DNA of 64,000 nt from Paeniglutamicibacter sulfureus. GTDB taxonomy: Bacteria; Actinomycetota; Actinomycetes; Actinomycetales; Micrococcaceae. Below are positions 24,847 through 35,120 of the stretch, one piece after another. Where the stretch lies: positions 1,426,001-1,490,000 of the forward strand of contig NZ_BAAAWO010000001.1 in assembly GCF_039535115.1 (NCBI RefSeq). Reading direction: 5' to 3'. The translations under genes and the position numbers were made by a program. Position 1 is the first letter of the stretch; each line of letters begins with the position of its first letter. The notes under the pieces were generated by a model. The model was not told the DNA's origin and did not search any database. It saw only the letters and a program-made list of their open reading frames with translations.

Positions 24847-25217
24847 GCCGCGTATTGGTTCCGGCAGCGGCCCTGCCCGGATTCCCCGAAGCCACCACTT
24901 TGTCACTCGAGCCCGTGGAGGGTGCCCTGGGGCTGTACGCGTTGTCCTCTCCCCAGGCTGCCGGGCTTCGCCTCTTCGTGTTGGATGCGGCCCTGCACCT
25001 GACCGACTACAAACCCGTCTTCACCAATGAACAAATGGCACTGGTGGGAGACCCGGAGCAGGGCTCTAGAGGCGTCCTGGTGATCGTGAATACCTCCGAC
25101 CACCAAGCCACCGTCAACCTCTTCGCTCCCCTGGTGTTCAACGCCGACACCGGCAGCTGTGCGCAGGTCATCCTCGAGGGCCAGGACTGGCCGATCCGCT
25201 CGGCACTGCCTCTCTAA
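24843..25217 (+). CDS. fliW: Flagellar assembly factor FliW
   Basis: Protein of 124 residues of the FliW beta-barrel family. The characteristic opening is LPGFPEATTLSLEPVEGALG, followed by LRLFVLDAALHLTDYKPVFT and the late LVIVNTSDHQATVNLFAPLV, then INPLT-like NADTG. In Bacillus and relatives FliW binds CsrA and flagellin to couple filament assembly to translation. The partner csrA usually follows directly; none is found downstream here. It is the last gene of the sigma-28-driven flgN operon. Confidence 0.9.
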   Translation: MSRVLVPAAALPGFPEATTLSLEPVEGALGLYALSSPQAAGLRLFVLDAALHLTDYKPVFTNEQMALVGDPEQGSRGVLVIVNTSDHQATVNLFAPLVFNADTGSCAQVILEGQDWPIRSALPL

Positions 25218-25409
25218 GATTTCGGTTTCGGAGCAGGTCTGGCAGCCACACGCCGTTCACTCTGGTGCGAGCTCACCCAGGGTCCACAGTGGCTGGCGTT
25301 GCTCAATGCCGGCGTACCTGACTCCCCCGCAAGCCTGTTCTCCGTGAACCACGGCGCTTACGATTGGCAATACGTGCGGACCAGTTCTTTCTGGCCCGCC
25401 GGCAGCTGA
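25218..25409 (+). pseudogene. Possible 3' fragment of a lost gene after fliW
   Basis: The frame directly after the fliW stop stays open for 63 codons without a start. It reads like a protein C-terminus (SLWCELTQGPQWLALLNAGV, then SLFSVNHGAYDWQYVRTSSF). The HGAYDW-type ending reminds me of actinobacterial metallophosphoesterases, but this is weak. It could be a remnant left by a deletion at the flagellar locus edge. The rest, 25410-25569, shows only the leader of the SGNH gene. Confidence 0.35.
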
Positions 25410-25569
25410 ACCAATCCTCACTTTGGGGGGGTCGGATTGTGGCGAGACCTTGGGGTTGGACCACCCACGTGCACGGGGACACACGTGTGCGTCACTTGCC
25501 GCCCGTGCATTCGGGCTTGATCCGGTGTGCCCCACCGTGCACCGCCATCTTGAGACAGGTTCAATCTTC

Positions 25570-26430
25570 ATGGCTCGCAGAAGACAATTTCGTTTCCTCA
25601 CCACGTTGGGCATCGGCGCCGCGGCGCTTGCCCTCACGTTCACCGGCATCGCGCCGGCCACCGCCACGGCCTCCCAAACAAAGACCCAGTCCAAGGTCAC
25701 TGATTACGTCAATCTTGGGGACTCGTATTCCGCCGGCTTCGGTTCAGGAACCCTGACCCAAAACCCGATGATGCCGCCCGGCTGCCTCCAGGGAAGCGGA
25801 CCAACTCACGTCACGGCGTTGGACGCGCGACCCAGGGTCAACCTCACCGCCAATGCCGCCTGTGCCGGCCTCACCACGGTCCAAATCGCCGGTACTGTGC
25901 CGCTGCTGACGCCCTACCTGGCCGGTGCCGAATTGGTAACCCTCACCCTGGGCGCCAACGACCTCGATATCAGAGGGCTCGTCACGGCCTGCAGCACGCT
26001 GGGAAGCGATGCTGCCTGCGATGGTGCCTTGCGCCTGGGAAATCTGGCCATTCCAACGATCGGGGCATCCGCGCACCAGACCCTGCGCACGCTTGACGCC
26101 GCCACCCGCGGCAAGATCCTGGTTCTTGGCTACCCGCGACTCTTCACCACCTCGAACGGGGACCAGCAGTTCATCACCGCCAAGCGCGCAACGCAACTGA
26201 ATCGATTGGGAGATGCGCTCAACCTGGCCATCAAGAAGGCCACGAAGCGTACCAGTGCCAAGTTCGTTTCGGTCACCGGGGCATTCAACAACCATGGTCT
26301 CGGCGCAAACAAACCATGGATCTACTTCAACCAGGTGCTACCGGCTGGTCTGAATGATCCATTCAATCTTCACCCCACCGCTACCGGTTACCTCAAGGGG
26401 TACTACCCCGCGGTGAAACGCCACCTCTGA
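25570..26430 (+). CDS. Secreted SGNH/GDSL-family hydrolase
   Basis: Protein of 286 residues from ATG 25570, where a signal peptide begins (MARRRQFRFLTTLGIGAAAL, cleavage near ATA-TAS around residue 35). The longer upstream frame has no signal sequence and is rejected. SGNH blocks are visible: block I GDSYSAGFGSG with the nucleophile Ser, block III TLGANDLD, and block V NDPFNLHPTATG with the Asp/His pair. Cysteines suggest disulfides in the mature enzyme. The family includes extracellular lipases and esterases; substrate is unknown. It is transcribed alone, ending at the terminator at 26460. Confidence 0.9.
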   Translation: MARRRQFRFLTTLGIGAAALALTFTGIAPATATASQTKTQSKVTDYVNLGDSYSAGFGSGTLTQNPMMPPGCLQGSGPTHVTALDARPRVNLTANAACAGLTTVQIAGTVPLLTPYLAGAELVTLTLGANDLDIRGLVTACSTLGSDAACDGALRLGNLAIPTIGASAHQTLRTLDAATRGKILVLGYPRLFTTSNGDQQFITAKRATQLNRLGDALNLAIKKATKRTSAKFVSVTGAFNNHGLGANKPWIYFNQVLPAGLNDPFNLHPTATGYLKGYYPAVKRHL

Positions 26431-26459
26431 GATACGCGACGTTCTTCTGATGAAACAGG

Positions 26460-26502
26460 AAACCGCTCGTATCCGGCCATGGTGGCTGGATACGAGCGGT
26501 TT
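26460..26502. terminator. Bidirectional intrinsic terminator
   Basis: Perfect 15-base arms (26460-26474 AAACCGCTCGTATCC, 26488-26502) with a 13-base loop. It separates the plus-strand SGNH hydrolase from the minus-strand tyrosine kinase; both transcripts would see A/T-rich arm ends. Confidence 0.9.
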
Positions 26503-26514
26503 AGTTTGGAAGGT

Positions 26515-28152
26515 CTAGCGTCTCAGATGGCGCATCCCGGCTCGCGAAGTGAGCACGTCATCGAATTCCGCGTCCGCGGGTATATACGTAGCCTCTGAAG
26601 CGTTGCCGTCCACGTGACCAAAGGTCGCAGTCTGTGGCTCCACCGTGCGCATGGGTGCCTGCACAGGAACCGCATTTTTTAGGCGACGGCTCGGCTTGGC
26701 CTTCTTCGTCGCGTCTGCCTGCGGTTCCTCAGAAGCGTAGTAGTACTGCCCGTAGTAGCCGTAGTTGGCTGCGCGCGCTCCCTTGGTCGGCACCTGGTTC
26801 AGGACGAATCCCAGAACCCGTGCCCCTACCTTGTGCAAGTTGCTCAACGACTTTGCAACTTCATCGGTGGAGGTCGAGTCCGCCTTGACAGCAACCAGAA
26901 CCCCGTCGACGAAGTTGCTCAATACTGCCGCATCGGTGACGGGGAGAAGCGGTGGTGCATCGATAAGAACCAACGCATCCCGGCTCATGTCCTCAAGCAA
27001 CGTGAGCATTGCCTGGGAACCCAAGAGTTCCGAAGGATTTGGTGGGATCCGGCCTGCCGCGAGAATCGACAGCGAAGGAATAGGTCCATAGGGCTGCAGG
27101 ACGTCATCGAGTGTTGCGTGGTGACTCAATACGTCGGTGAGCCCTGCCCCCCCGGGTAGTCCGAAAACGTCGGTCACTACTGGGCGGCGCAAGTCTGCAT
27201 CGATAAGAATCGTTGGACGTCCGGTGGATGCAATGGCGATCGCCAGGTTCGCCGCGACGGAAGACTTGCCTTCGCCTGGAACCGAGGAAGTAACGAGGAT
27301 GACTCTTGCTGGCTTGTCGACATCAACGTACGTGAGGTTGGTACGCAGCTCACGTAGCGCTTCGGCAAACGGATGGGAGGCTCGGTCATCATGGTCCAAG
27401 GCACCTGTGTCGACGACCGTGCGGTTGTTCACCAATCGCGGGTCCAACGGGATGGTGCCGATGACCGTGGTGCCCAGTTTCTCAAGGTCCTCCACGGAGC
27501 GAACGCGACGGTCCAAATGCTGCCGAAGCAATGCATATCCGACACCGAATGCCAACCCGAGCACAGCACCGAGAGCAATGGCGAGCTTCGTGTTGGGCGA
27601 AACCGGGGCGGTCGGAACTTCGGCATCCACAAGCGGAACCAGGCGAACTATTGAATCATCGTTCGATGATCCTCCGGCAAAGCCGGACTCAATTTCCGTA
27701 ACTTGTTCGGCAAGGGCATCGACCCAGGCATTCGCGGTTTTCTGCGCCAAGACGGGGTCGGAATTCGTAATGCTTAGACGCACCTCGGCAGTGCCGGTAG
27801 GTAATCCGACTTCGAGCTGTCCTAGAATCTGCTCGGCACTTGCATCGAGTTTCAGGTCTTCTCGGACGCGTTCGGCGACCGTGCGAGTCGCAGCAATGCT
27901 CTTGTAACTAATTGCTCTCGACTTTGCCAGGCTGTCGCCTGACAGAGCCAATGCTGCGGTGTCCGCTCCACTGGCAATTACAAGACCGGAAGCTGACGCG
28001 GCATATAGAGGCTGTTGAGTAAAGGTCCAACCGAAGGCGCAGATAACTGCAATCAGGACGACACTGGTGATGCTCCGCCAAAACGTGCGCAGCGTACGCA
28101 GAAATTGCCTCAGATCCGGGCCGTCCGCTACATTTTCTTCAAGTTGTTCCAC
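26515..28152 (-). CDS. Polysaccharide copolymerase / BY-type tyrosine autokinase (Wzz-Wzc type)
   Basis: Protein of 545 residues that couples chain-length control with a bacterial tyrosine kinase. A Wzz domain with two membrane spans comes first (SVVLIAVICAFGWTFTQQPL near 30-48, and IALGAVLGLAFGVGYALL near 190). The cytoplasmic kinase follows: Walker A VTSSVPGEGKSSVAANLAIA, Walker A' TILIDADLRRPVVTDVFGLP, Walker B ALVLIDAPPLLPVTD. A Tyr cluster (NYGYYGQYYYASEE) follows the kinase and is the likely autophosphorylation site. It directs assembly of the surface polysaccharide made by this locus. A divergent tyrosine phosphatase gene lies at 28394. Confidence 0.93.
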   Translation of the reverse strand: MEQLEENVADGPDLRQFLRTLRTFWRSITSVVLIAVICAFGWTFTQQPLYAASASGLVIASGADTAALALSGDSLAKSRAISYKSIAATRTVAERVREDLKLDASAEQILGQLEVGLPTGTAEVRLSITNSDPVLAQKTANAWVDALAEQVTEIESGFAGGSSNDDSIVRLVPLVDAEVPTAPVSPNTKLAIALGAVLGLAFGVGYALLRQHLDRRVRSVEDLEKLGTTVIGTIPLDPRLVNNRTVVDTGALDHDDRASHPFAEALRELRTNLTYVDVDKPARVILVTSSVPGEGKSSVAANLAIAIASTGRPTILIDADLRRPVVTDVFGLPGGAGLTDVLSHHATLDDVLQPYGPIPSLSILAAGRIPPNPSELLGSQAMLTLLEDMSRDALVLIDAPPLLPVTDAAVLSNFVDGVLVAVKADSTSTDEVAKSLSNLHKVGARVLGFVLNQVPTKGARAANYGYYGQYYYASEEPQADATKKAKPSRRLKNAVPVQAPMRTVEPQTATFGHVDGNASEATYIPADAEFDDVLTSRAGMRHLRR

Positions 28153-28393
28153 TGATAGTGCTCCCGGTAAATTTGCGCGCAGTCGAATTGACTATGAGGG
28201 TTCACCTCAATCTTAGCTGGAATTGATGAATGGTTTGGACATTCGGCTTCTGACGGGGCAAGACGCCCCTCGCGCGGAGCGGCCGTGGCTTCGTATGGTC
28301 TAGGTCCTCTACCGGGATGCCCACGTGGTTTGGTTGTAGCCGATCACTAGTTGCATTCGATGAAAGGCCAAGCAGTTTGACTATGATCGAGAC
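28153..28393. other. Divergent promoter region between kinase and phosphatase genes
   Basis: 241 bases between two divergent starts; it must hold both promoters. No clear operator or riboswitch structure is recognised. Confidence 0.5.
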
Positions 28394-28993
28394 ATGATCA
28401 ATATCCTCACAGTCTGCACTGGTAATATTTGCCGGTCGCCTTATGCCGAGTTATTTCTACAAAACGAGCTAAATCGTGTCTCACCTGAGTCATTCACGAT
28501 TCGAAGCGCTGGATCCCATGCTTTGGTTGGACATCAAATGGATGAGCGTTCCTCGATGAAGTTGCATGACGTTGGGGTCGGCAGCGATGGATTCGTGGCT
28601 CGGCAGCTTAACGAGAGCACGATTAGAGGCAACGACCTCATACTTGCCTTGACCGACGAGCATCGAAAGAGCATCGTAGCAATGAGCCCAAGGCTCCTCA
28701 AGCGTACATACACCGTTCGAGAATTCGCTGCTGTGTTGGCCGAATTGTCTGCATTGCCAGACGGTACGTTACCTAGGGGAAACGATACGACGATTGTGGA
28801 GACACGTTGGGCTGCTTTACTTAAGGCAGCGCAACTAGCCCGACACGCGGCGCGCATCAAGTTTGAAGGCGATCTAGATGTCATTGATCCGTATCGTCAA
28901 AGCGATCCCGTGTACGACCAAATGGTCGATGAACTACTGCCCGCTCTCAGGTCAATCGTTCATTTTGAATCCCGTCACGCAACCGAGAAATGA
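28394..28993 (+). CDS. Low-molecular-weight protein-tyrosine phosphatase
   Basis: Protein of 199 residues. The catalytic P-loop VCTGNICRSP lies at residues 7-16, with the nucleophile Cys8 and Arg14. The general acid Asp is in the late DVIDPY motif. Length and the extended middle (TEFAAVLAELSAL-like) are typical of the actinobacterial LMW-PTP branch. It is predicted to dephosphorylate the Tyr cluster of the divergent BY-kinase and so set polymer length. Base composition is slightly more AT-rich than the flagellar genes. Confidence 0.9.
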   Translation: MINILTVCTGNICRSPYAELFLQNELNRVSPESFTIRSAGSHALVGHQMDERSSMKLHDVGVGSDGFVARQLNESTIRGNDLILALTDEHRKSIVAMSPRLLKRTYTVREFAAVLAELSALPDGTLPRGNDTTIVETRWAALLKAAQLARHAARIKFEGDLDVIDPYRQSDPVYDQMVDELLPALRSIVHFESRHATEK

Positions 28994-29109
28994 TCGCTCC
29001 AGTCGTTGCAGCTCTGTTCATTACCGTCTTACCAGGCCGACGCCTTCTCAACACCATATGCTGTCCAGAATTGCATCGAATGACATAAGGCCGCTGCACC
29101 CAGCTGGCG

Positions 29110-30573
29110 TCAACTCCCGAGTTCAATTCCAGGCGATACCTTATGCATTGGTCCTGCCAAATGGTCGCCCAAGTAGAGACGCAGGGCTTCTCGCTGAGGA
29201 GCAGGGGTGTAGCCAGAGTCAACAATCTTCGTCAGGTCCAAAGCACTGTTTAGCGGCCGCTGGGCGGCCTCTTTGCCATGGAAGTAGGCGGCGGTGGTAA
29301 CCCCGACAACGTCCTCCGCGGGACGCCCCACGTTTCGGTATACGTCTTGGGCAATGTCGGCCCAATTTGTAGGTTCTCCGCCATTGGAGAGATTGTAGAT
29401 GCCATATTCGGCGCCGGCATCCAGGAGGTGCTGGATGCCGGCCGCGAGATCTTTCGTGAAGGTGAGCCGACCGATCTGGTCGTTGACCACGGTGGGCTTG
29501 ATGCCCCGGCAGGCCAAATTTTGCATGGTGGAAACGAAGTTGTTCCCCTCACCGATCACCCAGCTGGTGCGCACGATGTAGTGGCGGGGCACGGTGGAGA
29601 CCACGGCTTCGCCGGCGGCCTTGGTTTGGCCGTACACGCCCAGTGGAGAGACCGGTTCCGCTTCGGTGTGCAGGGGCTGGGTTCCGTCGAAGACGTAATC
29701 GCTGGAGACGTGCACCAGCGTGAGTCCGTGTTGGGTGCATGTCTTTGCCAAGAGCGCGACACCGGTGACGTTAGCTGCCCAGGCATCCCGCCGCCCGTCC
29801 GCGGTTTCCGCCTCGTCGACCTTGGTGTAGGCGCCGGCGTTGATAACGGTGTCGTAGTCACGCCAGTTCGTTGCCGCATGGTGTTCCGGGTTTGCCAGGT
29901 CGAATTCGGCACGCGCGGCGAAGTCCACGTGCCCAACGCCCGCGTATGCCTCACGCAGGGCCAGGCCCAATTGGCCGGCCGCACCCAGGACCAAAGTCCT
30001 GCGCGGTGCCATGGGCACGACGTCCTTCAGTCGGGGGTGTTGGCGGTCCTTGTCCGAGAGTTCGGCGTTAGCGAGCGGGATGGGCCATTCGATGGCGGCG
30101 GTCTCGTCGGCCAGGTTCAGGAAGGTGTAGTGGGATTGCGCCTCGGCCGACCAATGGTCGTTGACCAGGTAGACGTAGGCGGTGCCATCCTCCAATGTCT
30201 GGAAGGCATTGCCGACTCCACGCGGCACAAACACCGCCATGGACGCATCTAGCTCGATGGTGAAGGTGTTCCCGAAGCTCGGCCCTTCGCGCAGGTCGAC
30301 CCAAGCGCCGAAAATGCGCCCGGTGGCCACCGAAACATACTTGTCCCAGGGCTCGGCGTGGATGCCGCGGGTTGTCCCAGCTATTGCATTGAAAGAAATG
30401 TTGTTCTGTACCGGAGCAAAGTCCGGCAGTCCGGCGGCGAGCATTTTCTCCCGCTGCCAGTTTTCCTTGAACCATCCCCGGTTGTCGCCGTGCACGGGTA
30501 GATGGACAACCACCATCCCGGGGATGGCTTCTACCGGCACTACCTGCAGATACTTGGAAAATTCAACACCCAT
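29110..30573 (-). CDS. rmlCD: Bifunctional dTDP-4-dehydrorhamnose 3,5-epimerase / reductase (RmlC-RmlD fusion)
   Basis: Fusion protein of 487 residues, start ATG 30573 (MGVEFSKYLQVVPVEAIPGM) after an AGGACGG ribosome site; the open frame upstream is shadow of rmlB. Residues 1-190 are the RmlC cupin (GMVVVHLPVHGDNRGWFKEN, FVPRGVGNAFQTLEDGTAYV). From about 195 the RmlD short-chain reductase begins with a Rossmann GAAGQLG and ends after YXXXK-type YGQTKAAGE. It catalyses the last two steps to dTDP-L-rhamnose. Fusion of the two is a known actinobacterial arrangement. It lies downstream of the frameshifted rmlB. Confidence 0.92.
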   Translation of the reverse strand: MGVEFSKYLQVVPVEAIPGMVVVHLPVHGDNRGWFKENWQREKMLAAGLPDFAPVQNNISFNAIAGTTRGIHAEPWDKYVSVATGRIFGAWVDLREGPSFGNTFTIELDASMAVFVPRGVGNAFQTLEDGTAYVYLVNDHWSAEAQSHYTFLNLADETAAIEWPIPLANAELSDKDRQHPRLKDVVPMAPRRTLVLGAAGQLGLALREAYAGVGHVDFAARAEFDLANPEHHAATNWRDYDTVINAGAYTKVDEAETADGRRDAWAANVTGVALLAKTCTQHGLTLVHVSSDYVFDGTQPLHTEAEPVSPLGVYGQTKAAGEAVVSTVPRHYIVRTSWVIGEGNNFVSTMQNLACRGIKPTVVNDQIGRLTFTKDLAAGIQHLLDAGAEYGIYNLSNGGEPTNWADIAQDVYRNVGRPAEDVVGVTTAAYFHGKEAAQRPLNSALDLTKIVDSGYTPAPQREALRLYLGDHLAGPMHKVSPGIELGS

Positions 30574-30649
30574 GTGTGTCACTGCCGTCCTTCGTCGGTT
30601 CTCTTGATTGCGTGTGTCTAATTCGCGTGGCTGGTGCCGGCGGGAAGCC

Positions 30650-31682
<1,033 letters not shown>

Positions 31683-31704
31683 CTAAACTGGGAAGATTCA
31701 TCCT

Positions 31705-32565
31705 ATGAAGGGCATCATTCTCGCCGGCGGTACCGGCTCACGTCTCCACCCAATCACCCTCGGCATCAGCAAGCAGCTGGTGCCCGTTTACGACAAACCG
31801 ATGATCTACTACCCACTGTCGACACTGATGCTCGCCGGCATCCGGGACATTCTGATCATTACGACACCGCAAGACGTCGACCAGTTCCAGCGGCTGCTCG
31901 GCGACGGCTCGCAGTGGGGCATCAACCTCAGCTACAAGACCCAGCCCTCGCCCGACGGGCTGGCCCAGGCTTTTCTCATTGGTGAGGACCATATTGGTGA
32001 TGGCAAGGTTGCGTTGATTCTGGGAGACAACATCTTTCACGGTCCGGGCATGGGCAACCAGCTCCAACAACTCACGGACGTCGACGGCGCCTCTGTTTTT
32101 GGCTATCATGTCGCTGACCCGACCGCATACGGCGTTGTCGAGTTCGACGAAGCTGGCAATGCAATATCCCTGGAGGAGAAGCCTCGTCTACCGAAGAGCA
32201 ATTATGCTATCCCCGGTCTCTATTTTTATGACAACCAAGTCCTCGATATAGCCCGCAACCTCAAACCATCCCCTCGCGGTGAACTGGAAATAACCGACGT
32301 TAACCGCATCTACCTGGAGCTTGGCCAGCTGCGAGTTTCTGTTCTACCCCGAGGCACGGCCTGGCTCGATACGGGAACCTTCGATTCGCTTAATGACGCT
32401 TCCAATTACATTCGCACGATTGAAGCCCGCCAAGGTCAAAAGATAGGTTCACCCGAAGAAATCGCTTGGCGAAACGGATACATAAGCGACACACTGCTTC
32501 GTGTCCAAGCTGAGTTAGTGGCCAAAAGCGGTTACGGCTTATATCTAAATACTCTTGTTCCATAA
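31705..32565 (+). CDS. rmlA: Glucose-1-phosphate thymidylyltransferase RmlA
   Basis: Enzyme of 286 residues making dTDP-glucose, first step of dTDP-rhamnose synthesis. The nucleotidyltransferase signature opens it ([20 protein letters not shown], then [20 protein letters not shown]). [10 protein letters not shown] carries the metal-binding Asp. The C-terminal part has [14 protein letters not shown] and the substrate-binding [10 protein letters not shown]. It is divergent from rmlB with only 49 bases between starts. The 3' half becomes more AT-rich, toward the imported region that follows. Confidence 0.95.
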   Translation: MKGIILAGGTGSRLHPITLGISKQLVPVYDKPMIYYPLSTLMLAGIRDILIITTPQDVDQFQRLLGDGSQWGINLSYKTQPSPDGLAQAFLIGEDHIGDGKVALILGDNIFHGPGMGNQLQQLTDVDGASVFGYHVADPTAYGVVEFDEAGNAISLEEKPRLPKSNYAIPGLYFYDNQVLDIARNLKPSPRGELEITDVNRIYLELGQLRVSVLPRGTAWLDTGTFDSLNDASNYIRTIEARQGQKIGSPEEIAWRNGYISDTLLRVQAELVAKSGYGLYLNTLVP

Positions 32566-33749
32566 AGTTCGCTAGGTCACATGAGGCCAATGCGAACGAT
32601 GCGATGCGATTCTTACCAGTGACCCCGCAGCACGCCACAAAACCAACAGTTGTTTGCCCGATTCAGAGCACCACATTCAGCGAGAAAACCTAGACGCTCA
32701 GCTGGAACGGTCCTATGTTTATCGCTCACGCACACCTTCATGAGATTGGGCACCATCCGCAGCTGATCGACATTGGCGCTGGGGTGGGATTCGTGGGCAC
32801 TAGGCCGAAGCGACACCTTCCGAACTAGAAGTAGTTTTCCTGCCTCCAGCGTGCCGCAATACGGTGAATGACCTCAGCGGTGCCCATGACCTTCTGGGGG
32901 TCTAGCGTCGTGAGGACGTGGATCCGACGGGTTCCCTCGCCTTAGTCAGCGGGACGATTTGAGAATCCTGACGCATCCCACCGTCTCGTCGACCTTGGCG
33001 TTCAGAAGCGACTCAACCTCGGTATCGATCATCAGTGCCCGGGTGTTCTTGATTCGGGGAGAACGAAGAACCTCCCGAACGCCGCCGAGTTCAGGCGGGT
33101 GCTGCACCTCGGAGCGGGGTTCCACGACCAGAGTTCGCAGTAGGCTTCGAGCAGCGTCGTGTCCAGCCCAGAATGTAGAACCTGTTGGGCAGTTCAGTGA
33201 AGGCTTTCGGTCCTCGATTTCAGGAGCATGGCGGTTTCTAGGGCCGGCAAAGTGCCGATCACGACCGTATCCTGGCCACCGTCCTCCTCCACTATCACGT
33301 CGGTCGTTTTTTCGATGGGTCGAGTATTGACCCCGGGAGCGGATGGGCGTGGCGGTTGGATAGTCATCGGCGCCATCTCCCATCCCCTCGAACAGTGATA
33401 GTTTGTCTGAATTGATTGATCTCGAGGTCGTGCACTACTCACAGCCTTCACCCATCAAATCTGCCGGAAATTCAGGAATTCGTCCGACTTCATCGCGACA
33501 CCGTTTCAGGACCCCGGGCCCTCCTGTAATGACACGTTCCGTGTGGCCCGAACTTCATATACATTGCTCCGGACCGGTAGACTGTTGACCGTACCCGGTG
33601 ATGAATTGAGACGTCTCGATGTCCCACGATCGACATTTCGCTACATATCTACTTCATAACAATTTCGCTTCCCTAGCTTCACAATAATTGTTTCCACCAT
33701 ATCGGGCGATCAATTACCAATAGTCATACTTCTAGTGAATTGACAATGC
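32566..33749. other. Gene-poor region with decayed mobile-type coding sequence
   Basis: About 1.2 kb without an intact gene. The minus strand between 33451 and 32820 keeps coding-like fragments in shifting frames (see the pseudogene entry). 33400-33749 becomes strongly AT-rich and presumably contains the promoter of the wzy-like gene. Confidence 0.6.
32822..33383 (-). pseudogene. Decayed gene, possibly a transposase relic
   Basis: On the minus strand a start at about 33377 (MAPMTIQPPRPSAPG) leads into a plausible N-terminal segment (TTDVIVEEDGGQDTVVIGTL, ending at a stop near 33194). Frames then shift: another 85 codons read to 32946 (LLRTLVVEPRSEVQHPPELG), and near 32830-32900 a piece reads AEVIHRIAARWRQENYF before a stop. 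The RWRQENF-type string occurs in a family of actinobacterial transposase-like proteins, which is the basis for the guess. The first 50 bases, including the start, recur at 41783-41860. Function is lost. Confidence 0.45.
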
Positions 33750-35120
33750 ATGCTTTCGAATACATTGTGGTCAGTATCCATCGTGATCATCCTCTTAGCG
33801 CTTTCTGCAATGGTTAGATTCATCGCACCCAGGACCTTTTTCGTCGCACTGTGCCACAACGGCGTCTGGGCAGGGGCTCTAGCCCTAATTGCAACCGATC
33901 TAATTCATTACACGCCAGCATCAACCACCGCATGGATGACGCTAATTACAGGATTGGTTTTTTTCAACCTTGGAGTAATGACGGCAGGTCTTCGATCAAA
34001 CAAATATGTAAATGTGCCTAGCCAAACCACCACCGGCGACTCGTCGCTAATTAGTCGACGATTACTTTTATTGCTTCTACTTGTATATATGCTTGCTTTT
34101 GGATTCTACTTATACGTAGTTGGTGAAAGATTTGGGTACGAAACCATACTTGAAGATCCTGAGAGCATAAGAAGTGCCGATGGAGTTTCGTATCTAGCGT
34201 CGGTTCCGCTTCCCATACGGCTTGCGCTTTTTTTAGGACCCTTTATTTTTGCCGTCCTCGGCGTGCGTGATGCGCTGAAGAATCCACTGCCCTTGCTCGT
34301 TAGATTGATAGGCATGGCTGTTCTTGGGTTATCCATGTTGGCGCTTCTCCAGCGAACAAATTTGTTCATGGGTGTATTGCTGTTACTTGCCGTGCTTCTA
34401 ACCAAACCTAAATTGGCGAATCAATCCCAATTGACTCGACGACGAAGTGGTCGATCACGCCGCGTGCACCCGGCTCTTGCCATTTGCTTGCTAGGTGTGG
34501 TGCTAATTGGTTCATTTCAATATTTGGGTAGCGCATTGGGTAAAACCGGGGAGCAGTATGATTCCACAGTTGTTTCGCCAGCTTTGAAAGCGTCCGGTCT
34601 GACGTCGCCATTTCACTACTACACATCTGGAACTGTAGCCTTTCTGGCATTAGTAGACTCGAAGAATGCCTCGTGGCCTGAGCCGAATGTCAGGGGCGAA
34701 ATAAACATCGGTGACAACAATCCCCAGACTTGGGGTGCCGCGCTATTTGCGCCAATTCTAGAGGTCTTCCCGGTTGCCAGTGCGTGGGAGAACATTGCAC
34801 CCTTTATTGATGTAGGCGTGCTAACGAACGTTTTCACATGGCTAGAACCGTTCTATCGGGATTTCCGCGTTGCAGGGGTGTCGTTTGGCATGATGGCGTA
34901 TGGCTTCACCATTGCCTATCTATTTAGAAGGCGATACTTAAGTACACGCGCCTTCTGGATTCAAGCAGTGATGCTTTCTACGGTTTTTCTTTCACCGTTT
35001 GTTGCAAAAATAAATAACACTCTATTTATAGTAATGATTATGACTATAGTTTTCGTAACGCTCCATTCGCATAACAGCAACAAGGTGCAGGCTGCAGTTC
35101 GCGGCCCAAGCTCAAAATGA
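33750..35120 (+). CDS. Wzy-like oligosaccharide repeat-unit polymerase
   Basis: Integral membrane protein of 456 residues with about ten to twelve predicted spans: LWSVSIVIILLALSAMV at the start, LLLLLLLVYMLAFGFYLYVV near 110, ALFLGPFIFAVLGVRDAL near 160, and a final pair near 400-440. A longer extracytoplasmic loop lies at about 265-345 (DSTVVSPALKASGLTSPFHY), as in O-antigen and capsule polymerases. No motif gives linkage or substrate. It is markedly more AT-rich than the surrounding genes and stands alone between a decayed region and the IS nest, so it was probably imported with the locus. It pairs functionally with the Wzx-like gene at 41933. Confidence 0.8.
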   Translation: MLSNTLWSVSIVIILLALSAMVRFIAPRTFFVALCHNGVWAGALALIATDLIHYTPASTTAWMTLITGLVFFNLGVMTAGLRSNKYVNVPSQTTTGDSSLISRRLLLLLLLVYMLAFGFYLYVVGERFGYETILEDPESIRSADGVSYLASVPLPIRLALFLGPFIFAVLGVRDALKNPLPLLVRLIGMAVLGLSMLALLQRTNLFMGVLLLLAVLLTKPKLANQSQLTRRRSGRSRRVHPALAICLLGVVLIGSFQYLGSALGKTGEQYDSTVVSPALKASGLTSPFHYYTSGTVAFLALVDSKNASWPEPNVRGEINIGDNNPQTWGAALFAPILEVFPVASAWENIAPFIDVGVLTNVFTWLEPFYRDFRVAGVSFGMMAYGFTIAYLFRRRYLSTRAFWIQAVMLSTVFLSPFVAKINNTLFIVMIMTIVFVTLHSHNSNKVQAAVRGPSSK

